Source of the DNA: Thermoproteota archaeon | GTDB taxonomy: Archaea; Thermoproteota; Thermoprotei; Thermoproteales; Thermocladiaceae | Reading direction: 5' to 3' | Length of the DNA: 64,000 nt | Assembly: GCA_013153895.1 (NCBI GenBank) | Contig: JAADDN010000168.1 | Span: 1 to 64,000, forward strand | Part shown: piece by piece, positions 44,418 to 53,364 of the stretch | Layout of the letters: every line of letters starts with the position of its first letter | How positions within the stretch are numbered: the stretch's first letter is position 1 | Program-made: the position numbers and the translations under genes | Notes under the pieces: generated by a model | The model's database searches: none | What the model was told of the DNA's origin: nothing | What the model saw: only the letters and a program-made list of their open reading frames with translations

Positions 44418-45254
44418 TTACTTGAGTTCTCTCTTCACATGTTTTAGCATCTGTCGAACTTTCTCTCTATTCGGCAGCTCATAGTTATGTTTTCTGCATT
44501 CTTCTTCTATGTATCTCCATACGTTATTTATCGAAATAGTCTCAATCCTTCTACCCTTACTTGTTAATTCCATTATTGCTGTCCTAAGAGCATTAAGAAT
44601 CTCATGGTCAGGTAAGACATCTCTCTTCACCTCTTCAATTTTCTTTCCTTCTAGAGCATCTAGTAACAGTTTCCACTCGTTCCTGTTCTCCCACTTAATC
44701 TTAAGACCAATGAACCTCCTCTGATAAGCTCTCCTCAGACCAGGATATCTTGAACTTCCAGTAAATCCATATAACTTGACTATTACTCCCTCTACCTTTC
44801 TACCAAGTTCATTCAGTTTCTTAACTGCGAAGTCTATTGCCTGTCTTAGATCATTAAATGTCCAGTATTCTACCACCTTAAGATCATCCCTTCTAAGATC
44901 ATCAACATATCTCTCAAGAGGCTCTAGTGTATAGATATCAAATACGCGATAATCATAATCACCTTCCCATCCCTCTCTAAAACCTGCTGGAGAGTTCTTT
45001 AGTCCACCAAACTCAAAATAGAAATCGTATCTAGACTTCAATATTTCTGGAAATCTTTCCCTGATAATTTTCATTAAGTTGTCTGGTATTGGATTTAGAT
45101 TACGAGTATATAACATATCGCCAAATTTTAGAATATTCGCACCATCATACTTCGGCTCAACATATATAACATCAAGCCTTGACTCATTGTTAAGTACTGA
45201 ATAGATTACCTTTACAAACTCCTTCGGGTTTAAAAGTTCAGGATACTTTCTCAT
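44418..45254 (-). CDS. ATP-dependent RNA ligase-like nucleotidyltransferase
   Basis: 278 aa. Ligase superfamily motifs in order: I PKYDGAN (K35 as the adenylated lysine), Ia YTRN, III DFYFEFGG, IIIa YRVFDIY, IV VEGVIVKLYG and V GLKIKW. There is no OB-fold or BRCT region of a DNA ligase, and a C-terminal helical extension of about 80 residues remains, as in RNA ligases of the Rnl type. It is likely to seal RNA nicks; a compact DNA ligase cannot be excluded. The CCA-adding enzyme lies about 2 kb away. Confidence 0.75.
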   Translation of the reverse strand: MRKYPELLNPKEFVKVIYSVLNNESRLDVIYVEPKYDGANILKFGDMLYTRNLNPIPDNLMKIIRERFPEILKSRYDFYFEFGGLKNSPAGFREGWEGDYDYRVFDIYTLEPLERYVDDLRRDDLKVVEYWTFNDLRQAIDFAVKKLNELGRKVEGVIVKLYGFTGSSRYPGLRRAYQRRFIGLKIKWENRNEWKLLLDALEGKKIEEVKRDVLPDHEILNALRTAIMELTSKGRRIETISINNVWRYIEEECRKHNYELPNREKVRQMLKHVKRELK

Positions 45255-45353
45255 GTTTCTATACTTCCCTGTTTCTAATATATTTCCTATATCATTTATA
45301 GTATATAATGTCTTCCATCATAGCTTTATAAGTCTAATAGTGTTAGACTAGAT

Positions 45354-46424
45354 ATGAGTAGTAGAGAGATAATTAGAAAGATACGTGAACTATCTTACCC
45401 ACCTAAACATGTTAATATAAATAATGGAAGATTTAACATTATAGAACTATTAGACAAACATAATAAAGACCTAATAAATATTATAAACCCAATATTTGAA
45501 TATATTGAAGAAAATATAGACAATATAGATAATCTATTACTAATGTTTAGAAACGGTACATATATGATAGAGATATTACATGATAATCCACTAACAGATA
45601 TTGATAAAATAATTAACATGATAGGTAACAGATATGATATATATGTTATATATGATAAATATATGACAAAGATATATGCAACACCGAGAAAATATGAAGA
45701 GACAGTAAAAATATTGAAAGAACTGTTAAACTATGGGAGACCATATGCATTAGGCATAGAATATGGAGTGATACATTGTAGTCCACTTGTAACTACTAGA
45801 GAAAACATTAGAAATATTATACAGATTTTAAAGAAAGCTTACTCATATATGGACAAGTTATCAATATATGTTAGAGGAATATTAATAAATATATCATATA
45901 TAACAGATATAGATGATATATTGAGACTAGTTGAGGAGATATGCAGGACAGGTACATGTAATGAATCGAACATTATAGAGTTCATGTTCGAGGGAACAAC
46001 AATAACTGAGGACAGTAAGATACGTGTATTACCACATGAACTGGTACATAGATGTGTACAACTATTAGAAAGGTATAGAATACCAGTATTCAGAATATAT
46101 CCACACACTGAGACAAGTGGATACGAGATATATATGATTGGGAGCGAGGAGATGCTAAGTAAAATACTGTCAGAGATTTCTAATATAACAGTAGTAAAAA
46201 CATATGAGAAATATATTGGAAACATGAAGGAAACATATGTACTAGTTGGAGAAGATGAGAATCATGTTGAGAAAGTTAGAAGAGAATATGAAGAATATGA
46301 GAAGAAGTTTAAAGAGGAAATAATAAGAACAGCAGAAAAAGTGGCGAAGGAATATGGATGTTTTCAATATGATGAAGATATAGAGGAACTAGAAGACTAT
46401 TTTAATGATGAAGAAGAGTGCTAG
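45354..46424 (+). CDS. Unknown protein, 356 aa
   Basis: Not recognised. Rich in Ile, Asn and Tyr with alternating helix/strand segments (NIDNLLLMFRNGTYMIEIL; YDIYVIYDKYMTKIY; LSIYVRGILINISYI) that suggest repeated ferredoxin-like units. The C-terminal 60 residues are a charged helix with an acidic end and a final Cys. It begins 100 nt from the divergent RNA-ligase gene. Confidence 0.6.
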   Translation: MSSREIIRKIRELSYPPKHVNINNGRFNIIELLDKHNKDLINIINPIFEYIEENIDNIDNLLLMFRNGTYMIEILHDNPLTDIDKIINMIGNRYDIYVIYDKYMTKIYATPRKYEETVKILKELLNYGRPYALGIEYGVIHCSPLVTTRENIRNIIQILKKAYSYMDKLSIYVRGILINISYITDIDDILRLVEEICRTGTCNESNIIEFMFEGTTITEDSKIRVLPHELVHRCVQLLERYRIPVFRIYPHTETSGYEIYMIGSEEMLSKILSEISNITVVKTYEKYIGNMKETYVLVGEDENHVEKVRREYEEYEKKFKEEIIRTAEKVAKEYGCFQYDEDIEELEDYFNDEEEC

Positions 46425-46428
46425 CATA

Positions 46429-46971
46429 CTAGCCAATCAGCTTTTCAAGTATGCATTCTCTAAACATCTCATATTTCTCTTCTACTTCTTCAGTACTGAT
46501 CTTCTTCCATAATTCTACCAGGAGGTAGTATGTTCCCTGGTTGAACCATTTAACTTCCAGCTTCTCTGGTGCCTCAATTATTGGGTATGTATGTACACAG
46601 TTTCCTTCTTCCATACATTTCTCAATTTCTCTTAACCACTGTATGAATTCTTTTACAAGTTCTTCACTTATTCCAACATATCTGTCTCCGTCATATGCAT
46701 ATGCTAGTATTCCGCAATATTTTTCTGTCACTGCATCAATTATGAAGAATAGTGCATTATGTCTAACCTTTCTAGCATATATCTCAACATTGTCTAAATA
46801 TACTACGCCATCATGTACTTCACATGTTTTTACTCCATTAATGTATATGTTTATCCAGTCCTTATAGAACTCTATTACTATATCATCAAATCTTAATCTT
46901 CTTGTAATAGTTGGAACATATTCTCCTTTCTCTATTCTCCATAATGCTATTGCCCAGTTGCTTAGCGCCAT
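46429..46971 (-). CDS. Unknown protein, 180 aa
   Basis: Not recognised. Beta-rich N-terminal half (IVIEFYKDWINIYINGVKTCEVHDGVVYLDNVEIYA), helical C-terminal half with Cys at 118, 124 and 173. Expressed from a promoter that seems to be shared with the divergent gene at 47021. It converges with a 4-nt gap on the preceding plus-strand gene. Confidence 0.6.
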   Translation of the reverse strand: MALSNWAIALWRIEKGEYVPTITRRLRFDDIVIEFYKDWINIYINGVKTCEVHDGVVYLDNVEIYARKVRHNALFFIIDAVTEKYCGILAYAYDGDRYVGISEELVKEFIQWLREIEKCMEEGNCVHTYPIIEAPEKLEVKWFNQGTYYLLVELWKKISTEEVEEKYEMFRECILEKLIG

Positions 46972-47020
46972 GTATCTATCTGTCTACTATGTTTATAAGG
47001 ATATTACATCTAGTAGAAAT
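46972..47020. promoter_or_regulatory. Bidirectional TATA-like promoter
   Basis: One near-palindromic TTTATAAG (46992-46999) lies about 25 nt from the start codon of both divergent genes (46971 leftward, 47021 rightward). No second TATA-like element is evident for either, so they may share a single TBP site. Confidence 0.5.
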
Positions 47021-47665
47021 ATGATGAGATCGATAGCTGGATTATTAGATAGTGAGAAGATAGATTCATCCACTGTTAGACCTGTATCTGATCTTTTTGA
47101 GAGGATAGTTGAGAAGCTTGAGAATGAGAAGGTGCTACGTACTAGGAGGGCTATTGTGAAGATATGTTATAATGATTATGATTTTAATAATTTTGAGATA
47201 GATTATAGTCCTATAAATATTGAGAAGCTTGTAACAGATATGGGAAAAAGTATTCATAGTATAGGAATGTTTCTTCTCGATTATGATCTCTATATGATGA
47301 TGTATAGTATAGACCTTTTAAAGATATTGAATACTAATTTTGAGATATGGTCATCATATGTTTTAATGAGCATAGATGAAGCATGTAGAATGATGTTAGA
47401 TATAGTAGAGAAGTATGAGAATATTAGAACAATACATGCAGGAACAGGAACAGCAGTACGTCCATGTATGAGACTAGTATCAATATATAGGACAGTTAGA
47501 GACCTAGAATATGAAATAGAGAAGAGCACAGGAAAGAAGCTGTTAAACATAGAGAAGAAACTTGAGAATATTGATATAGTAGAGATGAGGAACAGTATGA
47601 TAATAGTAAGAGCTGAAAATCCTAGAGAATATTTCGAAAAATTCTACATGAAGATACTATCCTAG
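47021..47665 (+). CDS. Unknown helical protein, 214 aa
   Basis: Not recognised. Mostly alpha-helical with a Tyr/Asn/Asp-rich middle (VKICYNDYDFNNFEIDYSPINIEKL). I start it at the ATG 47021 (MMRSIAGLL) rather than 46958, because this puts the TATA-like box 25 nt upstream and avoids overlap with the divergent gene. The end overlaps the helicase gene by 4 nt. Confidence 0.6.
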   Translation: MMRSIAGLLDSEKIDSSTVRPVSDLFERIVEKLENEKVLRTRRAIVKICYNDYDFNNFEIDYSPINIEKLVTDMGKSIHSIGMFLLDYDLYMMMYSIDLLKILNTNFEIWSSYVLMSIDEACRMMLDIVEKYENIRTIHAGTGTAVRPCMRLVSIYRTVRDLEYEIEKSTGKKLLNIEKKLENIDIVEMRNSMIIVRAENPREYFEKFYMKILS

Positions 47666-49680
47666 CTAGAATTACTTCTCTTACCGTTAAACTTTCTTAG
47701 AGCTCTCAATAGCTCTCTTATTCCAGTCTCAACATCTTCAGTATTTATACTAGTCATATAGATGAACAGCTGATCAAGCCCGAAAGACAACCTCTTCTTC
47801 ACAAGCTTCTCAAGGTTCTCTCTCCTAAACATCACCTCTACAAACTTAGCTACGTACCTTGGATCACTATCTCTCAGCAGTCTTCTATAGCTCTTAAATA
47901 TATTCACCAGTACCTCACCAATCCTATCATACTCCTGATCAATTAATCCCTCCCTCGCTAGTGATCTCATGATCTGTGCACCCTTTCTACATGTCTCTGC
48001 TAGCTGGTCAGCTGGTAGGATATCGGGGTTATAGAGCGCGTATAGGACAGCATCAATATCAGGCTCAACAAGCTGCTCAATTCTGGCATTAAACTTCTTA
48101 GCAATCCTCTCAACAAGATAAAGCTTTGTTGAACTATCCTCCTCTATGTCTCGTATATAGATCTCCGCCTCAGGAACATAATACTCAAATGGCGGTGCCT
48201 TGCACAGTATCTTCTTCTCATCAAACATTTTCTCCACAGTCCAAACCTTCTGTAACAGGTAAGATACTGCTAGTACAAATGCTAGTGCAGACTCTATTCT
48301 GGACTCCCTGTTCAGATTCTCAAGCTCCTTCCAGTAACCATAGTTGAAATAGAAGTCGAAGAGCGGGAAGAGGTATGACGGAACGTACTCTCTCGCTAGT
48401 ACCCTCCCAAGAGGAGTCAGCTTGTTCTCCTCGTCTATTAGCCTAAGTTTCTTACAGATCTCAACTCCCGTAGAAAGCTCTGACTTATCTATGAACGGTG
48501 GAGCATATCTGACCCATATGTCAATGCTTTTTCCACTGTATGCTAAACGTATTGGAAGTACATAATAGTCACCTAATGTTTCTAACCTACCATAAATCCT
48601 CTCTAGTGCCCTATTCACAACATCTTCCTCATCTGATGTATATATTATGAATCCGTAGCCAACGTTCCAATATCCTGGACGTCCAGCCCTACCCAATACC
48701 TGCTGTATCACTGCAGGCTCAATATACTTGACCTCGCCTGGCAGAAAGAGCTTCAATCCAAGTACTATCACTGTCCTGAAACTGAAGTTGACTGACTGAG
48801 ATAGCGTGTCAGTAGCAATAATGATCCTATACTTAGGCTCAAGCTTCTTAAGCTCGTTCTCGATCTCCCTCCTCTTATTAGTTGGTAGCCCAGCATGATG
48901 ATGAACTATTTCTTCTTCACTTACCCATCCAATCCTATCACATGCTTTTCTCAATCTCTCAGCAATCTTCTCAGCCATTCTACGACATGGTACATATATT
49001 AGTATTGGCGTATATGACCTATCAAGCCTCTTCAACAGTGAAATAAGTACCTCATATTTCGTGTTATAGTAAGGCTCAGCTCCTCTACCAAACACGTTTC
49101 CACTCATGGGAACCTTCTCTATCCTCAGCTCAACAGGTCTACCATCTAGAGCAATGACCTCAGCGTTCAGATACTTTTTCAATTCTTCGATCATTGGCAT
49201 TGTTGCTGATAACATGACTATTCTAGTCCTAGCTCTCTCACTAATCATCTTCAAGTGACATAAAATGTCGATTATAGCTGTAGCACGTTCAGGAAACAGT
49301 ATATTATGAGCCTCGTCTAGGATAATTATAGAATCGTTAAGTATTTCATGAAACATCATGATAATAGAGTCAGCACGCTCATACGTTGTAACGATAACAG
49401 GTTTAGACCATGTTACATCGAGACGCCAGTTAGGGTCTAAACGTGCGTCCGAAGTATCAACACCAACATTGTTAGGACCAGCAATTGAACGAGCAGTACG
49501 AGCAATATCATCACATGCAGCACGAGTAGGAGCAAGAATAATAATACGAGAATATTTACCCTCCTGAACAAGCTTCCAAGCAGAGGAAATAGAGTTATAT
49601 GTTTTTCCAGAACCAGTAGGAGCAATAATGAGGAGGTTAGAAGATTCGAGAATTTTTGGATCAATTTTTATGAAGACCAT
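47662..49680 (-). CDS. Ski2-like SF2 helicase
   Basis: 672 aa. Walker A APTGSGKT (20-27), LAPTRAACDD (Ia), DEAH (IILDEAHNI), MLSATMP (III), a C-terminal helicase domain with IATDTLSQSVNF and QQVLGRAGRPGYWNVG (VI), followed by a helical region as in Hel308/Ski2 enzymes. The N-terminal Q-motif domain is short, since the ATP site begins 20 residues from the start. Hel308-type enzymes act at stalled forks; Ski2-type act on RNA, and which applies here is unclear. The 5' part of the gene is G/T-rich on the coding strand. Confidence 0.8.
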   Translation of the reverse strand: MVFIKIDPKILESSNLLIIAPTGSGKTYNSISSAWKLVQEGKYSRIIILAPTRAACDDIARTARSIAGPNNVGVDTSDARLDPNWRLDVTWSKPVIVTTYERADSIIMMFHEILNDSIIILDEAHNILFPERATAIIDILCHLKMISERARTRIVMLSATMPMIEELKKYLNAEVIALDGRPVELRIEKVPMSGNVFGRGAEPYYNTKYEVLISLLKRLDRSYTPILIYVPCRRMAEKIAERLRKACDRIGWVSEEEIVHHHAGLPTNKRREIENELKKLEPKYRIIIATDTLSQSVNFSFRTVIVLGLKLFLPGEVKYIEPAVIQQVLGRAGRPGYWNVGYGFIIYTSDEEDVVNRALERIYGRLETLGDYYVLPIRLAYSGKSIDIWVRYAPPFIDKSELSTGVEICKKLRLIDEENKLTPLGRVLAREYVPSYLFPLFDFYFNYGYWKELENLNRESRIESALAFVLAVSYLLQKVWTVEKMFDEKKILCKAPPFEYYVPEAEIYIRDIEEDSSTKLYLVERIAKKFNARIEQLVEPDIDAVLYALYNPDILPADQLAETCRKGAQIMRSLAREGLIDQEYDRIGEVLVNIFKSYRRLLRDSDPRYVAKFVEVMFRRENLEKLVKKRLSFGLDQLFIYMTSINTEDVETGIRELLRALRKFNGKRSNSS

Positions 49681-49724
49681 GTGAGAGAGAAAACTATCTA
49701 ATGTATAAGCCTATAATCATTAAA

Positions 49725-50198
49725 CTATATAATATGGTCAACATGTTTCATAACTTCTCTACATGCTTTCATGAACTTTTCCACATGATATACATATCCT
49801 TCAATTGATGATAATATACTCTTCTTAACTTCTTCATATTCTTTATCAATGTTTGATACATAGTACATGAAGTTTTTCTTAATATCGCTATATACTGTAA
49901 TGCATAGCATTACACGTTTACGAGATCTCAACCTACTATATGATGATACTATCATTATGGGCAGTATAGTGATATCTCTTCCAGTAACTACACGATAGAT
50001 AAGTCTGAACATGTAGATGTTTCTCTCGGTCTCCTCCAGATAGTCTGGCAAAGACTCTATTAATGATTTCACTATCTTTCTATTCTTCTCATCTATATTG
50101 CTTATAATATCACTTATAGCCGTCTCTAATGGTCTGCTAATTTTTACAGCAACTACTTTGTTTTCCAGGCTATGTTCACATTCTATTCTTATGATCAT
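49725..50198 (-). CDS. Unknown protein, 157 aa
   Basis: Not recognised. N-terminal beta hairpin (MIIRIECEHSLENKVVAVKIS), then helices (TAISDIISNIDEKNRKIVKSLIESL) and a C-terminal helix with Cys (KFMKACREVMKHVDHII). It lies between the Ski2-like helicase and the coiled-coil gene, all leftward, with gaps of about 50 nt. Confidence 0.6.
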   Translation of the reverse strand: MIIRIECEHSLENKVVAVKISRPLETAISDIISNIDEKNRKIVKSLIESLPDYLEETERNIYMFRLIYRVVTGRDITILPIMIVSSYSRLRSRKRVMLCITVYSDIKKNFMYYVSNIDKEYEEVKKSILSSIEGYVYHVEKFMKACREVMKHVDHII

Positions 50199-50248
50199 GA
50201 TGTTCTAGAGGTATTAGGTATTTAAGAGAGTGATAGAACATGTATATA

Positions 50249-50848
50249 TTATTTATCTTCCTCTTCACCTTCCTTTAACGCTTCCTTAAGCTCGTTAATT
50301 AGACGGCTCAAGCTGGCACGCATGTTTTCTAACCTTGTCATCATCTCGGATACTGCCTCTCTTACATTGCTCATGTCTCTGCTCACGGATACTAGCTTGC
50401 TTATCGTGTCCTCTGTAAGATTTATCAGTCGATTGACCTCGCTGTTTGCCTGTTCTATTCTACTGTTTATACTGTTTACAGCATCTACAAGCTTGTTCAT
50501 TACCATACTAATCTTCTCATCTATGACCTTAGAAACCACTCCTATAATCCCTTTAACAATATTGTTCAGTACCTCATTAGTAATTGACTCTAGAACCGTT
50601 TTAATACTTGCACGTATAGTATTCTCAACAATCATATAGTGGAAATTTGACTCTACCTGGCTGAGCCTGCTGTTCAAGTTTGCGATAACTATCTCATGCC
50701 TATTTAAGATATCTATAACATCGTTCAACTTCTTCTCAACTAGGCTGAACTTTTCATTAATATATTTCTCTATGGCTGGTGCAATAATTGCAACTATCTT
50801 ATTTATCTCATCAGGAAGAGGCTCGGGAGGAGGAACATCATATGACAT
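50249..50848 (-). CDS. Coiled-coil protein, 199 aa
   Basis: Almost wholly helical with heptad-like spacing (VEKKLNDVIDILNRHEIVIANLNSRL; VNSINSRIEQANSEVNRLINLTEDTISKL) and an acidic end (LKEGEEEDK). It begins with a Pro-rich DVPPPEPLPDE. This resembles trimeric fibre or spacer proteins, but no trimer-specific motif is visible. Its start codon overlaps the stop of the membrane-protein gene upstream (TAATG), so they form one transcript. Confidence 0.65.
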   Translation of the reverse strand: MSYDVPPPEPLPDEINKIVAIIAPAIEKYINEKFSLVEKKLNDVIDILNRHEIVIANLNSRLSQVESNFHYMIVENTIRASIKTVLESITNEVLNNIVKGIIGVVSKVIDEKISMVMNKLVDAVNSINSRIEQANSEVNRLINLTEDTISKLVSVSRDMSNVREAVSEMMTRLENMRASLSRLINELKEALKEGEEEDK

Positions 50849-51237
50849 TACCTTTCACCTCTATTTCCGCTCCTATATACTCTTCTAATAGAGAACATCA
50901 GTATCTCACTGCTAGTAGAATCATCAGGTCTAGCATTTACATCTGCCCCCTTGCTCTTTAACTGGCTGATCATATTCATTATCGATTCAACATCTATAAA
51001 CTTTCTACTCTTCTTCATCTCCTTCTCCATCTCTATCCTATACTCAAGATCTAGAAAGTAGAGTATAAGTATTGTGGATACTGCACTAGCAAAAGTAATG
51101 ATCATTATAGGAACAAGCAGGCTAGCATGACCAGCAGCCATGCTTGCTAGACCATATACAAGAGCAACATATGATGTTACACCTACAATAACTATAGATA
51201 TTGCAGCTACTAGTATTATCCTAAGGTTCAGCTTCAT
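50848..51237 (-). CDS. Small protein with two membrane helices, 129 aa
   Basis: Two hydrophobic helices (LRIILVAAISIVIVGVTSYVALVYG and ASLLVPIMIITFASAVSTILILYFL) and a charged C-terminal tail of about 60 residues ending VYRSGNRGER. The two-helix layout is that of small viral membrane or coat proteins. I choose the ATG at 51237, with a TATA-like TTATATTTC about 26 nt upstream; a longer frame starts at 51306. Coupled to the coiled-coil gene. Confidence 0.65.
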   Translation of the reverse strand: MKLNLRIILVAAISIVIVGVTSYVALVYGLASMAAGHASLLVPIMIITFASAVSTILILYFLDLEYRIEMEKEMKKSRKFIDVESIMNMISQLKSKGADVNARPDDSTSSEILMFSIRRVYRSGNRGER

Positions 51238-51267
51238 AAATAGGGTAGAAATATTAGAAATATAACC

Positions 51268-52014
51268 ATGTCTCTCAGAGAGGATAGAGATCAGAGAGAT
51301 CCTCAACGTGCTGAGAGAGAGTTTGAGAGGATGCTTGAGATGGCTAGGATAGGTAGGAAGATAATGATAGTATTAGTAATATTCCAGGGAATATATGTAA
51401 TATGTCAGCTATTTCATATAAATATTTACCAGCTCTTCACCCTGGCAAGACATGTAAACATTATAAGGATCATAAGAGAGAACAAGTGGCTTCAGCCATA
51501 TATAGATTTCAGCCTATGGCTGCTGATGATCATTGACCTAGCAATATGTAATCGAGCTTCAATATTCGAGAAGATGAGTCCAAGAACAGTCTTCCCAATC
51601 ATAGTTATCGGTCTCTTCCTGTCAATGCTCTCAATGATGTATAGTATCACTCCGATGAATCTGATCCTCTTCATAATATATCTAGTCTCGCTAATATATC
51701 TGCTGTCTGGGAAGGTAAGCATAGTAGAGCTCCATAGGACAGCTACAGTTGAGAGGAGGAGATCAGTTCTTAAGAGTCCAGAAACTGTACTTGAGCTCTC
51801 TTATCCTGCGTGTATAGCTTATAGTGAGGAGAACCGCAAGTATCATTCCAGTAGTTCCGAGACAGGTAGAGGTTATGGCATATATCCCATCGCTGATTAT
51901 GGCAGTGAGAATAAACATGGCAGAGACATAGTATACTATGGCTATGATTATTCTAGCACAGGTAACAATCTCAAAACTGTTAAGAATTGGGAGAATAGTA
52001 TACCACCATCTTAA
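51268..52014 (+). CDS. Multi-spanning membrane protein with possibly artefactual tail
   Basis: 248 aa. N-terminal 165 residues: charged start, then three to four hydrophobic helices (IMIVLVIFQGIYVICQLF; FSLWLLMIIDLAI; TVFPIIVIGLFLSMLSMM; LILFIIYLVSLIYLL). The last 84 residues are Ser/Tyr-rich, have no membrane segment and lie antisense to a convincing minus-strand membrane-protein gene (51763-52188). In another plus frame a stop lies near 51776, just where the convergent gene ends, so a frameshift or sequence error is possible. Confidence 0.6.
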   Translation: MSLREDRDQRDPQRAEREFERMLEMARIGRKIMIVLVIFQGIYVICQLFHINIYQLFTLARHVNIIRIIRENKWLQPYIDFSLWLLMIIDLAICNRASIFEKMSPRTVFPIIVIGLFLSMLSMMYSITPMNLILFIIYLVSLIYLLSGKVSIVELHRTATVERRRSVLKSPETVLELSYPACIAYSEENRKYHSSSSETGRGYGIYPIADYGSENKHGRDIVYYGYDYSSTGNNLKTVKNWENSIPPS

Positions 52015-52188
52015 CCATATTAATACGAACATTATTATAAACGTTAGAACAGTGAAAACATATGCTATAGGGTTACCATATATGAAAAATATTCCACTAC
52101 TCATAGAGAGAAGAGAAGTAAGAAAAGCGAGAACACTCATAAAATTCATAACCTCGCGCCTGAGCTCCAGATAGCTCTGGCTAACCAT
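51763..52188 (-). CDS. Four-helix membrane protein, 141 aa
   Basis: Four hydrophobic helices (MSVLAFLTSLLSMSSGIFFIYG; YVFTVLTFIIMFVLIWL; VTCARIIIAIVYYVSAMFILTAII; STCLGTTGMILAVLLTISY) and a basic, aromatic end TRRIRELKYSFWTLKN that is distantly like the MFKLE tails. Its 3' half overlaps the end of the convergent plus-strand gene by 252 nt, which is unusual for this compact but otherwise weakly overlapping genome. Confidence 0.6.
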   Translation of the reverse strand: MVSQSYLELRREVMNFMSVLAFLTSLLSMSSGIFFIYGNPIAYVFTVLTFIIMFVLIWLRWWYTILPILNSFEIVTCARIIIAIVYYVSAMFILTAIISDGIYAITSTCLGTTGMILAVLLTISYTRRIRELKYSFWTLKN

Positions 52189-52215
52189 TAAAATCTTTAT
52201 AGAGATCAGAAATAT

Positions 52216-52545
52216 ATGATTAACCTAGTCATCCTCATATCCATCATCTTCACATATATTCTAATCCACATAATGATACATGAGTTCTCACTATATTATC
52301 CGAACATTCTTAGAAAGATTGGACTCTTCCTCTCACTTATAAGCGATATAGTTTTTCTCTACTCACCAATGATTGGACTAGGAATATATCTTATAGTAGT
52401 TGCAATATGTTTAAACTGTTTTGAAACATGGTTAAAATATTTAATATTGATAAAGCTTGGATACCTAGTATGTCCACTTTTCCTGCTCGTCCCTACAGTC
52501 CTAATATACGTAATTATATACCTAGCAGAAAGATGTTCAGGATAG
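52216..52545 (+). CDS. Small multi-spanning membrane protein, 109 aa
   Basis: Three to four hydrophobic helices (LVILISIIFTYILIHIMI; IGLFLSLISDIVFLYSPMIG; ILIKLGYLVCPLFLLVPTVL) with few charged residues. No family recognised. It is the third membrane-protein gene in 1 kb (51.2-52.5), suggesting a membrane or envelope module. It overlaps the next gene by 13 nt. Confidence 0.6.
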   Translation: MINLVILISIIFTYILIHIMIHEFSLYYPNILRKIGLFLSLISDIVFLYSPMIGLGIYLIVVAICLNCFETWLKYLILIKLGYLVCPLFLLVPTVLIYVIIYLAERCSG

Positions 52546-52781
52546 AGAACGAGAACATACACCTCTCATACCATTTCTGCCCCGATACAGATACACGTAT
52601 CCTCGACCTATATAGGGACAGTGAACATGTTGCGAGAATAGTATCAGGATATATTATCAAGATGGAGGGAGAGGCAGACGGAGTAGAGACATACTCTACA
52701 AATCTTGAGAAAAGTACAGGACAGTGGACACTGACCATAGTACGGTTATATAATTTTAACGGGATCATAAGAATAGTATAA
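52533..52781 (+). CDS. Unknown beta-rich protein, 82 aa
   Basis: Not recognised. Reads as strands (NIHLSYHFCPDTDTRILDLYR; VARIVSGYIIKMEGEADGVETY; WTLTIVRLYNFNGIIRIV). I use the ATG at 52533 (MFRIENENI) rather than the frame start at 52428, which would overlap the previous gene by more than 100 nt. Followed after 1 nt by the next gene. Confidence 0.55.
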   Translation: MFRIENENIHLSYHFCPDTDTRILDLYRDSEHVARIVSGYIIKMEGEADGVETYSTNLEKSTGQWTLTIVRLYNFNGIIRIV

Positions 52782-52782
52782 T

Positions 52783-53331
52783 ATGACCATTGCATGGGAG
52801 ATAGTAGAAAGATGCGGAAGAGGACTAGAAAGATGTGCCATAAGACCTGTAGAGCTCAAGTACAGGCTCATAATATATCCATACGGGGAATCATACCTAG
52901 AATCAGCACCGAGAGTAGATCTAGGAGACCTCCATTATATTAGGTCCAGGATAAGACTGAGCGCAGACAGGGAAAGCATAGTAATAGAAGGAGCAGCAGA
53001 AGGTGTAGAAGTAGACGGAGCGTTCATACAGCCGAGAAAAGGAAGAGAAGAGCTATCTTTCAGAGAGGCATGTGTTAGGATAGGAGGAGAGTATGCACGT
53101 AGAGGAGAATACGAGATCTGTAGTATAAAGGGAGAGGTAACAATAGTAGAGGACTATGTAACAGATAGAGTAAGAATAGACAATATAGATATAGAGAACA
53201 CTAGAACAGTAATAACTGAACATAGAGGAGAACTAGACCCATACTATCCAGAGAGAATCATTACACTAACATGTATAGACAAGCCATGTATAGTAGTTAA
53301 ACATGGAGACAGAATAATAATACCAGAATAA
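52783..53331 (+). CDS. Unknown protein with C-x(3)-GG...C motif, 182 aa
   Basis: Not recognised. Two Cys near the start (RCGRGLERC), a middle motif ACVRIGGEYARRGEYEICSI like that of several other small proteins of the window, and a late TCIDKPCIVVK. Probably disulfide-bonded. It belongs to the plus-strand run 52216-54108. Confidence 0.6.
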   Translation: MTIAWEIVERCGRGLERCAIRPVELKYRLIIYPYGESYLESAPRVDLGDLHYIRSRIRLSADRESIVIEGAAEGVEVDGAFIQPRKGREELSFREACVRIGGEYARRGEYEICSIKGEVTIVEDYVTDRVRIDNIDIENTRTVITEHRGELDPYYPERIITLTCIDKPCIVVKHGDRIIIPE

Positions 53332-53364
53332 TCTACTTATAAATCAGATAGACAATAATAAACC

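Noticed and set aside
44377..44445. Short plus-strand frame MEKRKRRKTML...
   Set aside because: Only 22 codons, overlaps the end of the RNA ligase gene, no convincing promoter.
46958..47020. Longer N-terminus for the gene now started at 47021
   Set aside because: It would overlap the divergent gene start and place the TATA-like box inside the coding region.
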